From: Legionella jordanis
GTDB lineage: Bacteria; Pseudomonadota; Gammaproteobacteria; Legionellales; Legionellaceae
DNA length: 64,000 nt
Reading direction: 5' to 3'
Assembly (NCBI RefSeq): GCF_900637635.1
Contig: NZ_LR134383.1
Coordinates: 2,511,501 to 2,575,500 of the forward strand
Shown: piece after piece, positions 52,385 through 61,911 of the stretch
Layout of the letters: each line of letters starts with the position of its first letter
How positions within the stretch are numbered: position 1 is the stretch's first letter
Program-made: the position numbers and the translations under genes
Notes under the pieces: generated by a model
Databases searched by the model: none
What the model saw: only the letters and a program-made list of their open reading frames with translations
What the model was told of the DNA's origin: nothing

Positions 52385-53128
52385 CTAATGTATTTTTTTC
52401 CAGTAAGCCTTCTTCAATTGATAGGCTATCACCAAGAAAATGAATAAAAATGCCAGCACTAAAACTCCTATTCGATAACGTACTAATTTCGCTGGCTCTG
52501 CGACATAGCTTAAAAAGCTTATCAAATCGTCAAGCATGCTATCGAATTCAGGTTGACTCATCTCACCCCTTTTAAGTAACACGAGGTGTGAAATGGGTGA
52601 TTTAACATCAGTCCCCTGACGGACAGCGATTACTTCTCCTCGAAGAGGCTCTAAAACGTTGGGCATAGCTAAATCTGGAAGTAATAAATTATTGCTACCA
52701 AAAGGCCTTGTTTTATCCACATAGAAACTCTTCAAAAATGTATAAATCCAGTCTGCTCCGCGTTCACGAACTTTAAGAGATAAATCGGGGGGGAGATTCC
52801 CAAACCATTGCCTTGCCGATGTCTCAGGCATCGCTATCTGAATTGGCTCGGTTATTTTCGCACTGGTAAAAATAAGGTTATTAAATAATAAATCCTCATC
52901 TATTTCACCGGAGAATGTAGTCAGACCAAGATCTTCAGCCATACGGTTGTAGCGCATGTAGCGCAAAGAATGGCATCCTGAACAATAATTCATAAATATT
53001 TTTGCACCACGTTGCAGTTTAGCTTGATCCTGGACATCAATATTTCCCGATTGCATCACTACATCACTTGCAAAACACGGAGAAATTAATAATAAACCCA
53101 ACAGGCAGGCAGCAATCCCTCTGTTCAT
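52385..53128 (-). CDS. petC: Ubiquinol-cytochrome c reductase cytochrome c1 subunit
   Basis: 247 residues. Signal peptide, single haem-binding CSGCH near residue 49 followed by SLRYMRYNR, the family's ISTPNDPS-like heme-ligand region is represented by ADWIYTFLKSFY and NVLEPLRGE, and a C-terminal membrane anchor (IGVLVLAFLFIFLVIAYQL). It passes electrons from the Rieske protein to cytochrome c. It overlaps petB by four bases. Confidence 0.95.
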   Translation of the reverse strand: MNRGIAACLLGLLLISPCFASDVVMQSGNIDVQDQAKLQRGAKIFMNYCSGCHSLRYMRYNRMAEDLGLTTFSGEIDEDLLFNNLIFTSAKITEPIQIAMPETSARQWFGNLPPDLSLKVRERGADWIYTFLKSFYVDKTRPFGSNNLLLPDLAMPNVLEPLRGEVIAVRQGTDVKSPISHLVLLKRGEMSQPEFDSMLDDLISFLSYVAEPAKLVRYRIGVLVLAFLFIFLVIAYQLKKAYWKKIH

Positions 53129-54336
53129 ACCGTTATCCTCTCGGGAACCGTTTGTGTTTGCTCATATCGCGTGTAAAAAGGCATAAAAATAAAGTATGCA
53201 AAATATACAGCAGTGAAAAAACGTGCCAAATACTGCTTGGCCGGGGTCATGATGACTGTCCCTAAATAGCCCAGAAAAATGAAACTGATTACAAAAATCA
53301 GCAAAGCATATTTCGAATAAATCCCTTTAAACCGCATTGCACGAACAGGACTTTTATCTAGCCAGGGAACGAAGAAGAGAATTAAAATTGAGGCAGCCAT
53401 AATGATTACCCCGAACAATTTATCAGGTATGGCTCGCAACATGGCGTAAAAGGGTGTCAAATACCACACTGGGGCAATGTGTTCTGGGGTCACCATAGGA
53501 TTTGCTGGGGCAAAATTTGGATGTTCCAAAAAATACCCCCCCATTTCTGGGGCAAAGAACACAACAGCAAAAAACACAATCAGAAAAACAATCACTCCGA
53601 CAAAATCTTTTACCGTGTAGTAAGGATGAAATGGAATTCCATCGACAGGTTTGCCATTCTCATCCAAATGTTTTTTTATGTCGATACCAAGGGGGTTATT
53701 GGAACCGACTTTATGCAATGCAATAATATGTAAGAAGACTAAGAATATGAATAGAAGTGGAACTCCAATCACGTGCAAGGCAAAAAAACGCTGTAAAGTG
53801 GCATTGGCCACATTGAAATCCCCCCGCAGCCAGGTTGCCAGGCTCTCTCCAAAATAAGGGATTGCTCCAAACAATGAGGTTATGACTTGCGCCCCCCAGT
53901 AAGACATTTGTCCCCAAGGCAATAAATAACCAAAAAAGGCTTCTGCCATCAACAAAATGAACAGCAACATACCAATGATCCAAAGAAGTTCTCTTGGCCT
54001 TTGATAAGAACCATAAAGCAATGCTCTAAACATATGGATGTAGACCACAATGAAAAAGGCAGAAGCTCCTGTGGAGTGCATATAACGCAACAGCCAGCCA
54101 TAGTTGACATCTCGCATTATGTATTCGACGGAGTTAAATGCCTGCTCTGCAGTGGCTGTATAAAACATGGTTAACCAGAGCCCTGTCAGCAATTGATTCA
54201 AAAGAACAATCAGGGCAAGAGAGCCAAAAAAATAGTAAAAGTTTAAATTTTTGGGTGCATAATATTCGCTGACATGCGCTCGCCATGTGGTTATCAATGG
54301 GAAACGCGAATCAAGCCAGTTCATTAGTCCATTCAT
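53125..54336 (-). CDS. petB: Ubiquinol-cytochrome c reductase cytochrome b subunit
   Basis: 403 residues, eight or nine membrane helices. One haem His pair is spread over GWLLRYMHSTGA (His86) and YIHMFRALL (His101); a second pair follows near residues 187-202. The quinol-oxidation site motif reads PVWY rather than PEWY; the Val form occurs in many beta- and gammaproteobacteria. Core of the proton-pumping bc1 complex. Lies six bases after petA. Confidence 0.96.
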   Translation of the reverse strand: MNGLMNWLDSRFPLITTWRAHVSEYYAPKNLNFYYFFGSLALIVLLNQLLTGLWLTMFYTATAEQAFNSVEYIMRDVNYGWLLRYMHSTGASAFFIVVYIHMFRALLYGSYQRPRELLWIIGMLLFILLMAEAFFGYLLPWGQMSYWGAQVITSLFGAIPYFGESLATWLRGDFNVANATLQRFFALHVIGVPLLFIFLVFLHIIALHKVGSNNPLGIDIKKHLDENGKPVDGIPFHPYYTVKDFVGVIVFLIVFFAVVFFAPEMGGYFLEHPNFAPANPMVTPEHIAPVWYLTPFYAMLRAIPDKLFGVIIMAASILILFFVPWLDKSPVRAMRFKGIYSKYALLIFVISFIFLGYLGTVIMTPAKQYLARFFTAVYFAYFIFMPFYTRYEQTQTVPERITV

Positions 54337-54342
54337 CTCGCA

Positions 54343-54966
54343 CTATCCTTCTTGTTTATCCTCTCCAATAACAATCACATGCTCACTCACAAAATGATAG
54401 GGCGGAACTGCTAAATTAATCGGCGCCGGCACCCCCTTAAACACTCGGCCAGCCAAGTCAAAGCGTGAACCATGGCAGGGACAGTAAAATCCACCTGGCC
54501 AATTTGGCCCCAGCTCATTAGGATTGGGCATGTATTTTGGCGAACAGCCCAAATGAGTACAAACTCCGATTAGCACTAAATACTCAGGATTGATCGAACG
54601 AAATTGGTTCTTAGCATAGGAAGGCTGTTGCTCGACAAGGGATTGAGGATCCCTCAAATCACTCTCGTCCTTATTCAGTGTTTGCAGCATTTCTTTAGTG
54701 CGGCGAATAATCCAAACTGGTTTTCCCCGCCAAGGAACAGTGACTTGCTGCCCTGGCTCCATTTTACTTAAATCAACCTGCACTGGAGCCCCTGCGGCTT
54801 GTGCTTGCGCGCTTGGCCACCAGGAAGAAACAAAGGGGGTGAGGGCACATGCCACACCAACGCCCCCCATTATCCCAGTAGTTGTCAATAAAAATTTTCG
54901 GCGTTGCTCATCGATTTCATCTTCGGTTGGGTTTTCATTCGGAGTGGGCTCATTGTAGTCCGTCAC
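54343..54966 (-). CDS. petA: Rieske iron-sulfur subunit of the bc1 complex
   Basis: 207 residues. N-terminal anchor preceded by [14 protein letters not shown] (Tat-like, single membrane helix), then the Rieske domain with CTHLGCSP near residue 137 and CPCHGSRFD near residue 160, giving the two Cys and two His ligands of the 2Fe-2S cluster and the disulfide pair. First gene of the petABC operon. Confidence 0.96.
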   Translation of the reverse strand: MTDYNEPTPNENPTEDEIDEQRRKFLLTTTGIMGGVGVACALTPFVSSWWPSAQAQAAGAPVQVDLSKMEPGQQVTVPWRGKPVWIIRRTKEMLQTLNKDESDLRDPQSLVEQQPSYAKNQFRSINPEYLVLIGVCTHLGCSPKYMPNPNELGPNWPGGFYCPCHGSRFDLAGRVFKGVPAPINLAVPPYHFVSEHVIVIGEDKQEG

Positions 54967-55301
54967 GGTAATTTATCCTGATTTGCTCATTTGATTGCAG
55001 AACATGCCTCAAAGTCAGTGGATGCCTCTATGAATTTGCCTAACTCAGTCAGCAAAAAAAATTATTCCAGTTATAACAAAGAATTAACCATTTGAAAATG
55101 GAGTGCTGAATAAAGGGACAGAAATTTTTAAATCTTGAAAATTTGCGGGATTGTAAACATTGCTTGAGCTTGATGCGGCCAAGCTTTAAAAATATAAGTT
55201 CCCACAACACTGCTGTCCCTGGAGGCATCAATAGCCCACTAAGCCATCTGCTGACTTGATTATACCGATTTTCTTTGACCATCGCTGAAGGGGGTTAAAA
55301 C
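54967..55301. other. Intergenic region upstream of petA
   Basis: About 335 bases between the petA start and the rpsI terminator. On the minus strand a possible promoter TTTTCA-17-TATAAC lies near 55070-55100. An 8-bp inverted repeat, AGGGACAG (55114) and CTGTCCCT (55213), brackets 91 bases. A 77-codon minus frame (55282-55049) is rich in rare-looking residues and not believed. Confidence 0.4.
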
Positions 55302-55326
55302 AAAAAACCCCGCATTGCGGGGTTTT
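55302..55326 (-). terminator. Intrinsic terminator after rpsI
   Basis: AAAACCCC-GCATTGC-GGGGTTTT; on the minus strand the GC-rich stem is followed by TTTTTT. It ends the rplM-rpsI transcript 15 bases after the rpsI stop. Confidence 0.92.
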
Positions 55327-55340
55327 GAAATACAAGACGA

Positions 55341-55772
55341 TTAACGTTTGGAGTACTGAGTAGCACGGCGTGCTTTGTGCAAACCGACCTTTTTCCTTTC
55401 AACGCGTCTTGAATCGCGAGTCAGTAAGCCGCGAGCACGTAATTTTCTACGGAAAGAAGTGGGGGATGGCTCAGCGTCTTCAGCCAGATCGTTTTCATCA
55501 TAAGCCACCAATGCTCTGGCTATACCAAGACGAACAGCACCTGCTTGTCCAGAAATACCGCCGCCCACGACGGTTGCATAAATATCAAACTTGTTTAAAA
55601 CATCAACTGTTTCGAGAGGCTGACGCACAATCATGCAGGATGTTTCACGACCAAAGTACTCTTCCAGCGAACGATTATTAATCTTGATTTCGCCTTTCCC
55701 AGGGCGTAAAAAAACTCTAGCAGTTGAGCTTTTTCTACGGCCAGTGCCATAATATTGCTGTCTTTCAGCCAT
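55341..55772 (-). CDS. rpsI: 30S ribosomal protein S9
   Basis: 143 residues. The family opening [21 protein letters not shown], the loop [21 protein letters not shown] and the C-terminal [14 protein letters not shown], which reaches the P-site tRNA. Five bases after rplM, the universal pairing. Confidence 0.98.
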   Translation of the reverse strand: MAERQQYYGTGRRKSSTARVFLRPGKGEIKINNRSLEEYFGRETSCMIVRQPLETVDVLNKFDIYATVVGGGISGQAGAVRLGIARALVAYDENDLAEDAEPSPTSFRRKLRARGLLTRDSRRVERKKVGLHKARRATQYSKR

Positions 55773-55777
55773 AATGC

Positions 55778-56212
55778 TTATTCCTCAATCTCAAGTGGCT
55801 TAGGTTGCTGGGCAACATGTGGATGCTCATTGCCTGCATAAACCTTTAGCTTACGATACATTTCTCTACCTAATGGATTTTTAGGGAGCATGCCTTTTAC
55901 TGCAAGTTCGATGATGCGAACAGGATTTTTCTTCTGTAGCTTGTCAAAAGAAGTAGACTTGATACCACCAGGAAACCCAGAATGGTGATAATACATCTTC
56001 TCTTTAAATTTGCGGCCGGTAACAGTTACCTTTTCCGCATTCGTTACAATAATGTAGTCACCTGTATCAACATGTGGGGTATACTCAGCCTTGTGCTTGC
56101 CACGTAAACGACGAGCAATTTCAGTAGCAAGACGACCTAAAACTTTGTCGCTAGCATCGATCACATACCAGTCACGTTTGACCTCGTGTGTCTTGGCGCT
56201 AAATGTTTTCAT
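55778..56212 (-). CDS. rplM: 50S ribosomal protein L13
   Basis: 144 residues, with [22 protein letters not shown]-type start, [26 protein letters not shown] and [13 protein letters not shown] motifs. Early assembly protein of the large subunit. First gene of the rplM-rpsI operon behind its own promoter. Confidence 0.98.
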   Translation of the reverse strand: MKTFSAKTHEVKRDWYVIDASDKVLGRLATEIARRLRGKHKAEYTPHVDTGDYIIVTNAEKVTVTGRKFKEKMYYHHSGFPGGIKSTSFDKLQKKNPVRIIELAVKGMLPKNPLGREMYRKLKVYAGNEHPHVAQQPKPLEIEE

Positions 56213-56262
56213 TAATTAACTCCGTACCGCCTTCATTGGTAATCTTTCAATATGGACGGGCG

Positions 56263-56291
56263 ATTTTAACCAAAACCGGGATAACCTACAA
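56263..56291 (-). promoter_or_regulatory. Promoter for rplM-rpsI
   Basis: TTGTAG (56291-56286), 17-base spacer, TAAAAT (56268-56263). Leader about 45 bases to the ATG at 56212. Confidence 0.5.
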
Positions 56292-56417
56292 GACTATAGC
56301 CTAATTTCTTACAGTCTTTTTTAAATTTATGCGATTTAAATCTGAATTAAGGCCAATAATAAGATTAGGAAAACCAAAATCAGAAACCACAAAAAGTCAG
56401 GTATTGAACGGTTACAA

Positions 56418-56732
56418 CTAATTAGGGATTAGTAAACGTTCAACATGATCCCCTGCTATTAGATGGCGAGCTATGATTTCATCAATATCAGCCATCGTAG
56501 CGTAAGTATACCATACTCCTTCAGGATAAATCACGATGCAAGGCCCTTCACTGCAACGACCTAGGCAGCCAGACTTGCTCACTCGAATTTTACCTGGTCC
56601 ATGCATGCCAAGTTCCAGCAGTTTACCCTTTAAGTAGTCAAAAAAAGGTTCACCACCAGCATTGGCACAACAAGTTTTGCCAGCTATTTTCTGGTTAGTG
56701 CACAAGAACACATGTTTTGTATAATGAGCCAA
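56418..56732 (-). CDS. Thioredoxin-like [2Fe-2S] ferredoxin
   Basis: 104 residues. Cys ligands in HVFLCTNQK, TCCANAGG, SGCLGRCSEGP, matching the thioredoxin-like ferredoxins (C-x11-C and C-x3-C spacing). The C-terminal half YPEGVWYTYATMADIDEIIARHL is typical. Electron carrier; partner unknown. It lies three bases after ihfA, probably read through from the pheST-ihfA transcript. Confidence 0.9.
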   Translation of the reverse strand: MAHYTKHVFLCTNQKIAGKTCCANAGGEPFFDYLKGKLLELGMHGPGKIRVSKSGCLGRCSEGPCIVIYPEGVWYTYATMADIDEIIARHLIAGDHVERLLIPN

Positions 56733-56735
56733 AAA

Positions 56736-57029
56736 CTACTTCCCTCGTGCTTCTATTTTTGTTTTTAACTTAAGGCCCGGTTTAAAAGTCACCACGCGTC
56801 TGGCAACCACCGGTATGGCCTGTCCTGTTTTAGGATTCCTTCCGGGGCGCTCAGGCTTGTCCCTTAACGTAAAGTTTCCAAAACCAGACAACTTCACATT
56901 CTCACCGTTTTCCAGGGCTGACTTTAAGGTTTCGAAAAACTGCTCAACCATCTCCCGAGCATCAGGTTTGCCCAATCCTAATTCACTGCATAAAGTTTCT
57001 GCAATCATTGCTTTACTTAGCGCATTCAC
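56736..57029 (-). CDS. ihfA: Integration host factor subunit alpha
   Basis: 97 residues. HU/IHF fold: [16 protein letters not shown] at the N terminus, the [22 protein letters not shown] core with the intercalating Pro in GRNPKTG and the [10 protein letters not shown] arm. It bends DNA as a heterodimer with IhfB. Two bases after pheT, as in E. coli. Confidence 0.97.
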   Translation of the reverse strand: MNALSKAMIAETLCSELGLGKPDAREMVEQFFETLKSALENGENVKLSGFGNFTLRDKPERPGRNPKTGQAIPVVARRVVTFKPGLKLKTKIEARGK

Positions 57030-57031
57030 GA

Positions 57032-59413
57032 TTAGTCCCTCAATATAATGGCAAATTTTTCATTAAGCTTTTTGAGTATAGCACTGATTATGGCATTAAT
57101 CTCACTATCCACCATGGTTCTATTTTCATCTTGCAAGGTCAGAGCAATAGCCAGGCTCTTCTTATCCTGAGGAACGTTATCACCTTTATATACATCAAAA
57201 ACGTCAAAGGATTTTAATTGTTCACTGTTAACCACTTCTCGAACTGCTGCTTCAATCTCCCCTGCGCTGACGTCATTAGCCACCAGGAAGGACAAATCGC
57301 GCCTGATTTGTGGATATTTGGAAATCGCCTGATATTTAGGTGGCTGACTAGCCAGTAAGGAAGCCAACCGAAGCTCAAAGAGAATCACTTCATCTTGCAA
57401 GTCAAGAGCATCAGCAATTTTCGGATGCAAAACACCACAAAAACCAATCATCACACCCTCTTTCTCTATGCAAGCCGATTTTCCGGGGTGCAAGGCAGGA
57501 TGCTGAGCAGCAATAAAGTGAACATCCTTAAGTTGTAAAATGGCAAAGAGTGCCTGAAGATCTCCTTTAGCATCAAAGAAATCAAATTTAGCACTGCTCT
57601 CGCTCCAATTTATAACGCCATGGGCTCCAGTCAGTAAACCTGCAAGGCAAAAGTGCTCGGTTAATTGCTTGTCTTTGTCCAGTTCAAAGGTCACCCCGGA
57701 CTCAAAGAATTTGATGGCCGTTTGTTGTCGGTGAATATTATGAATCATGGATGCAATTAAACCCGGCCACATGCTGACTCGCATCTGAGATAATTCAGAT
57801 GAAATGGGATTGAGCAATTGCATCGTCTGACTTTCTGGATAAAGAGCTGCCTGTAGCTCTGGATCCACAAAGCTATAGCTGATGGTTTCATGATAACCGC
57901 GGGAACGAAAGAACTGAGATATTCTTGTGCTTAATCCTTCAATGGGGTCTATGGTACCCGCTTGCACTTCGGTCAACATTTTGCTTCCGGAGAGTTTGTC
58001 ATAACCATGCAGGCGAGCAATTTCCTCAATCAAATCCACTTCGAGACTAACGTCAAAACGATGTGAAGGAATGTCTACTTCCCACAACCCATCCTTTTGG
58101 GTAACTGTCATTCCTAAAGCCGAAAGAAGATTAACCATCTCTTCATGACTGATGGCAAGACCGGTAATCTTTTCAACTCGCGCAGGATGAAACAGCACCT
58201 TAGCTCTTTTAGGTAGGGCAGAGGGCTCATTCACCAGATGAACAGGGCCTGCTTCCCCGCCTACAATCTCAAGTAACAGTTCTGTGGCACGCTCTAAAGC
58301 CAATACCTGCAGTTCTGGATCTACGCCCCTTTCAAACCGCTGAGATGAGTCAGTAAACAATCCATATTTGCGAGCAACACCTGCGATATTTAGGGGATTA
58401 AAAAAGGCACTTTCGAGAAAAATGTCAGTGGTTTGAGCTTCGACTGCCGTCTCTTTTCCACCCATGATTCCAGCCATTGCCAGAGCTTTCTGCTCATCAG
58501 CAATAACCAGCACATTGTCTTGCAACTGGACCATCTGTCCGTCTAGCAACTCCAACCGTTCGTCCTTTTGGGCAAATCGTACCTGAATATCGCCTTGAAG
58601 CTTTGTAAGATCAAAGGCATGCATAGGCTGTCCTAATTCGAGCATAACGTAATTAGTAACGTCGACGACAGGATGGATTGCACGAAGACCGCTTCGTCTT
58701 AATTTTTCACTCATCCAGACTGGTGTTGAAGCTTTTACATTAATCCCGCGAAGGACACGACCAGCATATTGCGGACAAGCTTCAGGCTCTTGCAACTTAA
58801 CCTGCATTTTTTCATCAATACTGGGCTTTATTTTCTTTTCAGAGAAAGACTTGCACACCGTATTGGTCAATGCACCCACTTCGCGAGCCACACCCAAAAC
58901 ACTAAGGCAGTCTGCGCGATTAGGGGTTAGATCAATATCAAAAACCAAATCATCGAGAGCCAGATACGATCTTAAATCTTCACCAACAGGGGCGTCGGGA
59001 GCCAATTCCATGATGCCATCGGACTGCTCAGCGAGACCCAATTCGGTCATCGAGCACAACATCCCCTGTGAGAGTTCTCCTCGAAGAGTTGATTCTTTAA
59101 TGGTTAGGCCACCTGGTAAATGGGCGCCAACTCGAGCCAGAGCCACTTTTAAACCAGAGCGGACATTGCTTGCACCACAAACGACCTTGAGAGTTTTGCC
59201 TGTGCCGTCATTCACTTCGCAAAGAGTTAGTTTATCCGCCTGTGGATGAGGCATCGTATTTAGAACCTCGGCCACTACAACGGCATTAAACGAACCTGCC
59301 ACAGAACTGACTGAATCCACTTCTAAACCAGCCATAGTCAGTAAAGAAGCCAACTGCTCTCCTTCCAAGGCAGGATTTACCCATTCACGTAACCACAATT
59401 CGCTAACTTTCAT
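57032..59413 (-). CDS. pheT: Phenylalanine-tRNA ligase beta subunit
   Basis: 793 residues, standard length. Domains in order: tRNA-binding OB domain (about 40-150, with [13 protein letters not shown]), B3/B4 editing domain (about 215-385), B5, the catalytic-like core and the C-terminal anticodon-binding fold (about 700-793, with [13 protein letters not shown]). Forms an alpha2-beta2 enzyme with PheS. About 90 bases separate it from pheS on the same strand. Confidence 0.97.
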   Translation of the reverse strand: MKVSELWLREWVNPALEGEQLASLLTMAGLEVDSVSSVAGSFNAVVVAEVLNTMPHPQADKLTLCEVNDGTGKTLKVVCGASNVRSGLKVALARVGAHLPGGLTIKESTLRGELSQGMLCSMTELGLAEQSDGIMELAPDAPVGEDLRSYLALDDLVFDIDLTPNRADCLSVLGVAREVGALTNTVCKSFSEKKIKPSIDEKMQVKLQEPEACPQYAGRVLRGINVKASTPVWMSEKLRRSGLRAIHPVVDVTNYVMLELGQPMHAFDLTKLQGDIQVRFAQKDERLELLDGQMVQLQDNVLVIADEQKALAMAGIMGGKETAVEAQTTDIFLESAFFNPLNIAGVARKYGLFTDSSQRFERGVDPELQVLALERATELLLEIVGGEAGPVHLVNEPSALPKRAKVLFHPARVEKITGLAISHEEMVNLLSALGMTVTQKDGLWEVDIPSHRFDVSLEVDLIEEIARLHGYDKLSGSKMLTEVQAGTIDPIEGLSTRISQFFRSRGYHETISYSFVDPELQAALYPESQTMQLLNPISSELSQMRVSMWPGLIASMIHNIHRQQTAIKFFESGVTFELDKDKQLTEHFCLAGLLTGAHGVINWSESSAKFDFFDAKGDLQALFAILQLKDVHFIAAQHPALHPGKSACIEKEGVMIGFCGVLHPKIADALDLQDEVILFELRLASLLASQPPKYQAISKYPQIRRDLSFLVANDVSAGEIEAAVREVVNSEQLKSFDVFDVYKGDNVPQDKKSLAIALTLQDENRTMVDSEINAIISAILKKLNEKFAIILRD

Positions 59414-59502
59414 CGCAATACCCGTCTAATGACAATCACCAATGTGACTCAGTTACAATCTTATTATTGGTTTAATCCACTCAAGCTTACGCCAACAATA
59501 CA

Positions 59503-60516
59503 CTAAAATTGTTTTAAAAATGTTAAATCATTTTCAAACATCATGCGCAAATCTTCGATACCGAAATAAAGCATGGCTAGGCGGTCAATCCCCATTCCAA
59601 AAGCCCATCCCTGGTATTCTTCGGGTGAAATCCCTACTGCTTTTAGGACATTGGGATGTACCATTCCGCAGCCCAATACCTCCAACCAGCCGGTAAATTT
59701 GCAAGAACGGCAACCTTTTCCAAAGCATTGGGTGCACTCAATGTCCACTTCCGCGGAAGGTTCGGTAAAAGGAAAATACGAGGCCCTAAAACGAAGAGCC
59801 AATTGTCGACCAAAGAAGTAAGCGAAAAAGTCTTGTAATAAGCCTTTAAGGCCTGCCAGTGTTGCTTGTTTATCAATCAATAAGCCTTCTACCTGATGAA
59901 ACATGGGAGTATGCGTAACGTCTGAATCACAGCGATACACACGGCCTGGAGCAATCAAGCGCAAAGGCGGAGTTCTTTTTTCCATGGTTCGAATTTGAAC
60001 TGGAGAGGTATGCGTACGCAACAAGCGGCCATCACCAAAATAAAATGTGTCGTGCATGGCTCTTGCTGGATGATGATCTGGAATATTCAAAGCCTCAAAA
60101 TTATAGAATTCGGTTTCTATTTCAGGACCAGTTACAATATCAAAACCCAAGCGGCTAAAATAATCATTGATGCATTGCTTGACCTGGCTTACCGGATGTA
60201 ATGAACCGGGCTTATTGCGCCGTCCAGGTAGGGTGACATCAATTCGTTCAGCGTGCAATTTTTCTTCAAGCTGTATTTCTTTAATTTTAAGGACTTTTTC
60301 TTCAATTAAAGAGCTGATTTCACGTTTAGCCTGATTAACAAACTGTCCAACCTTGGGTCTTTCTTCGGCAGATAAATGCGCTAAGCTTTTCAAAATTTCC
60401 GTTAATTGGCCTTTTTTACCCAGATAATCCACGCGAATGGCTTCGAGAGTGGCGAGATCGTTTGCCTTGGCGATAGCCTCTGATGCTTGTTGCTGTAACC
60501 GGTTAATGTCCTGCAT
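59503..60516 (-). CDS. pheS: Phenylalanine-tRNA ligase alpha subunit
   Basis: 337 residues. N-terminal coiled coil that binds tRNA (about 1-90), then the class II catalytic core: [12 protein letters not shown] (motif 1 region), [10 protein letters not shown] (motif 2), [21 protein letters not shown], a Cys cluster common in bacterial PheS, and [14 protein letters not shown] (motif 3). The start follows a hairpin terminator, 17 bases from its T-run, with no Phe-rich leader peptide in between. Confidence 0.97.
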   Translation of the reverse strand: MQDINRLQQQASEAIAKANDLATLEAIRVDYLGKKGQLTEILKSLAHLSAEERPKVGQFVNQAKREISSLIEEKVLKIKEIQLEEKLHAERIDVTLPGRRNKPGSLHPVSQVKQCINDYFSRLGFDIVTGPEIETEFYNFEALNIPDHHPARAMHDTFYFGDGRLLRTHTSPVQIRTMEKRTPPLRLIAPGRVYRCDSDVTHTPMFHQVEGLLIDKQATLAGLKGLLQDFFAYFFGRQLALRFRASYFPFTEPSAEVDIECTQCFGKGCRSCKFTGWLEVLGCGMVHPNVLKAVGISPEEYQGWAFGMGIDRLAMLYFGIEDLRMMFENDLTFLKQF

Positions 60517-60533
60517 GATCCAAACCTACATGT

Positions 60534-60559
60534 AAAAAAGGAGGCTAAATTGCCTCCTT
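60534..60559 (-). terminator. Intrinsic terminator or attenuator just before pheS
   Basis: Minus strand AAGGAGGC-AATT-TAGCCTCCTT followed by TTTT. It ends 17 bases before the pheS ATG and begins about 80 bases after the rplT stop. E. coli has an attenuator here with a Phe-rich pheM leader; no such leader peptide is visible. Confidence 0.8.
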
Positions 60560-60637
60560 GTGAGAGCTTTTCACAGCGAATTGCCAGTATTACTTACAAT
60601 TGCTGCTAATAAGTTTTAGTTATCACGACGATCACTA

Positions 60638-60994
60638 CTATGCAAGTGCTGCTTTCGCTTTTTCAGCAATGGCTGCAAAAGCGGCTTTATCATATACAGC
60701 CATATCCGCTAAAACCTTGCGGTCCAGTTCAATAGCAGCTTTCTTCAAACCTGCAATTAAACGACTGTATGACAAACCACACTCACGGGCTTGTGCATTA
60801 ATACGTGTAATCCACAAAGCGCGAAATTGACGTTTCTTTTGTCGACGATCGCGATAAGCGTATTGGCCAGCTTTGATAACGGCTTGTTTGGCAACACGGT
60901 AAGTCCGACTACGGGCACCGTAATAACCTTTAGCTTGATCTAAAATTTTCTTATGACGTGCTTTTGCCGTCACACCACGTTTTACTCTTGGCAT
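60638..60994 (-). CDS. rplT: 50S ribosomal protein L20
   Basis: 118 residues. [31 protein letters not shown] at the N terminus is the long RNA-binding helix; [21 protein letters not shown] in the C-terminal half is the domain that, in E. coli, also binds the rpmI leader to repress the operon. Fourteen bases after rpmI. Confidence 0.98.
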   Translation of the reverse strand: MPRVKRGVTAKARHKKILDQAKGYYGARSRTYRVAKQAVIKAGQYAYRDRRQKKRQFRALWITRINAQARECGLSYSRLIAGLKKAAIELDRKVLADMAVYDKAAFAAIAEKAKAALA

Positions 60995-61008
60995 TTTTTA
61001 TCCTCCCC

Positions 61009-61209
61009 TTAACTACCGTGCAACATTCGCTTGGCCAAACGTGCATCACAAGGCTTTAATGTGCTTGCCTCAACACGCAGTTGGCGTTTTTGCTTAGTTG
61101 TCTTCTTGGTGAGGATATGGTTTCTATAAGCACCACGACGCTTGATAGCACCACTCGCTGTCTTACGGAAGCGCTTGTGTGCTCCACGATGTGACTTTAA
61201 TTTTGGCAT
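61009..61209 (-). CDS. rpmI: 50S ribosomal protein L35
   Basis: 66 residues; [19 protein letters not shown] opening and the [16 protein letters not shown] core are diagnostic. GGAG stands eight bases before the ATG. The 159-base space before it, after infC, contains short hairpins and is where the L20 operator lies in E. coli; I cannot confirm a pseudoknot by eye. Confidence 0.97.
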   Translation of the reverse strand: MPKLKSHRGAHKRFRKTASGAIKRRGAYRNHILTKKTTKQKRQLRVEASTLKPCDARLAKRMLHGS

Positions 61210-61368
61210 AACATATACTCCGCATTTGTTCTGCTACTAATAATAACGCAGCTATCCGATTGGTCTTGAGAAACTGCTCACGTTCTAATGAGCGCTGATT
61301 CACGCAGTGATAGTCCAGCATTTACAAAGACTCTGACGTACTCTCAGCTGTTAAACTCAAGCCAATTT

Positions 61369-61908
61369 TCAACTACTTTTCTTTTTTGGTGCTAAAACCA
61401 TCAATAATTGGCGACCTTCGCGTTTCGCTTGTTGCTCTACTACTGCATGTTCTGCAGTATCTTGCAGTAAGCGCTCCATGATTTTCATACCAATTTCCTG
61501 ATGCGCCATTTCACGGCCACGAAAGCGCAGCGTGACTTTGACTTTATCACCATGTTTGAGGAAACGGATCAGGTTGCGTAGCTTGACCTGATAATCCCCA
61601 TCTTCCGTCGTTGGACGGAATTTCAGTTCTTTGACTTGAATTTGCTTTTGCTTTTTCTTTGCTTCAGCTTGTTTTTTACTCAATTCAAAGAGATATTTAC
61701 CATAATCCATAATACGACAGACAGGAGGTCTGGCAGTTGGTGAAATTTCCACCAAGTCAAAGCCGCCTTCTTCTGCTGTTCGCAAGGCTTCTCGTGTTGA
61801 TACTATTCCCACCTGGTTGCCATCGACGTCAATTAAGCGTACCTCAGGTACAGTTATCTGTTCATTAACTCTCGCGCGATCACTATCACGCTTACTTGAT
61901 ACGGTAAT
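61369..61908 (-). CDS. infC: Translation initiation factor IF-3, ATT start codon
   Basis: 179 residues when read from the ATT at 61908: [18 protein letters not shown] then [23 protein letters not shown]. No ATG, GTG or TTG gives the full N domain; the first such codon in frame lies 32 codons inside it. GGAGG ends eight bases before the ATT and overlaps the thrS stop region. The use of a rare AUU start is the known way IF-3 limits its own synthesis. N domain about 1-80, linker rich in Lys, C domain ending [21 protein letters not shown]. It discriminates start codons and tRNAs on the 30S subunit. Confidence 0.95.
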   Translation of the reverse strand: MTVSSKRDSDRARVNEQITVPEVRLIDVDGNQVGIVSTREALRTAEEGGFDLVEISPTARPPVCRIMDYGKYLFELSKKQAEAKKKQKQIQVKELKFRPTTEDGDYQVKLRNLIRFLKHGDKVKVTLRFRGREMAHQEIGMKIMERLLQDTAEHAVVEQQAKREGRQLLMVLAPKKKSS

Positions 61909-61911
61909 AGT

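Noticed and set aside
55049-55282. 77-codon minus-strand frame upstream of petA
   Set aside because: Composition rich in Phe, Cys, Trp and Lys typical of noncoding AT-rich DNA, no ribosome site, and it would cover the likely petA promoter.
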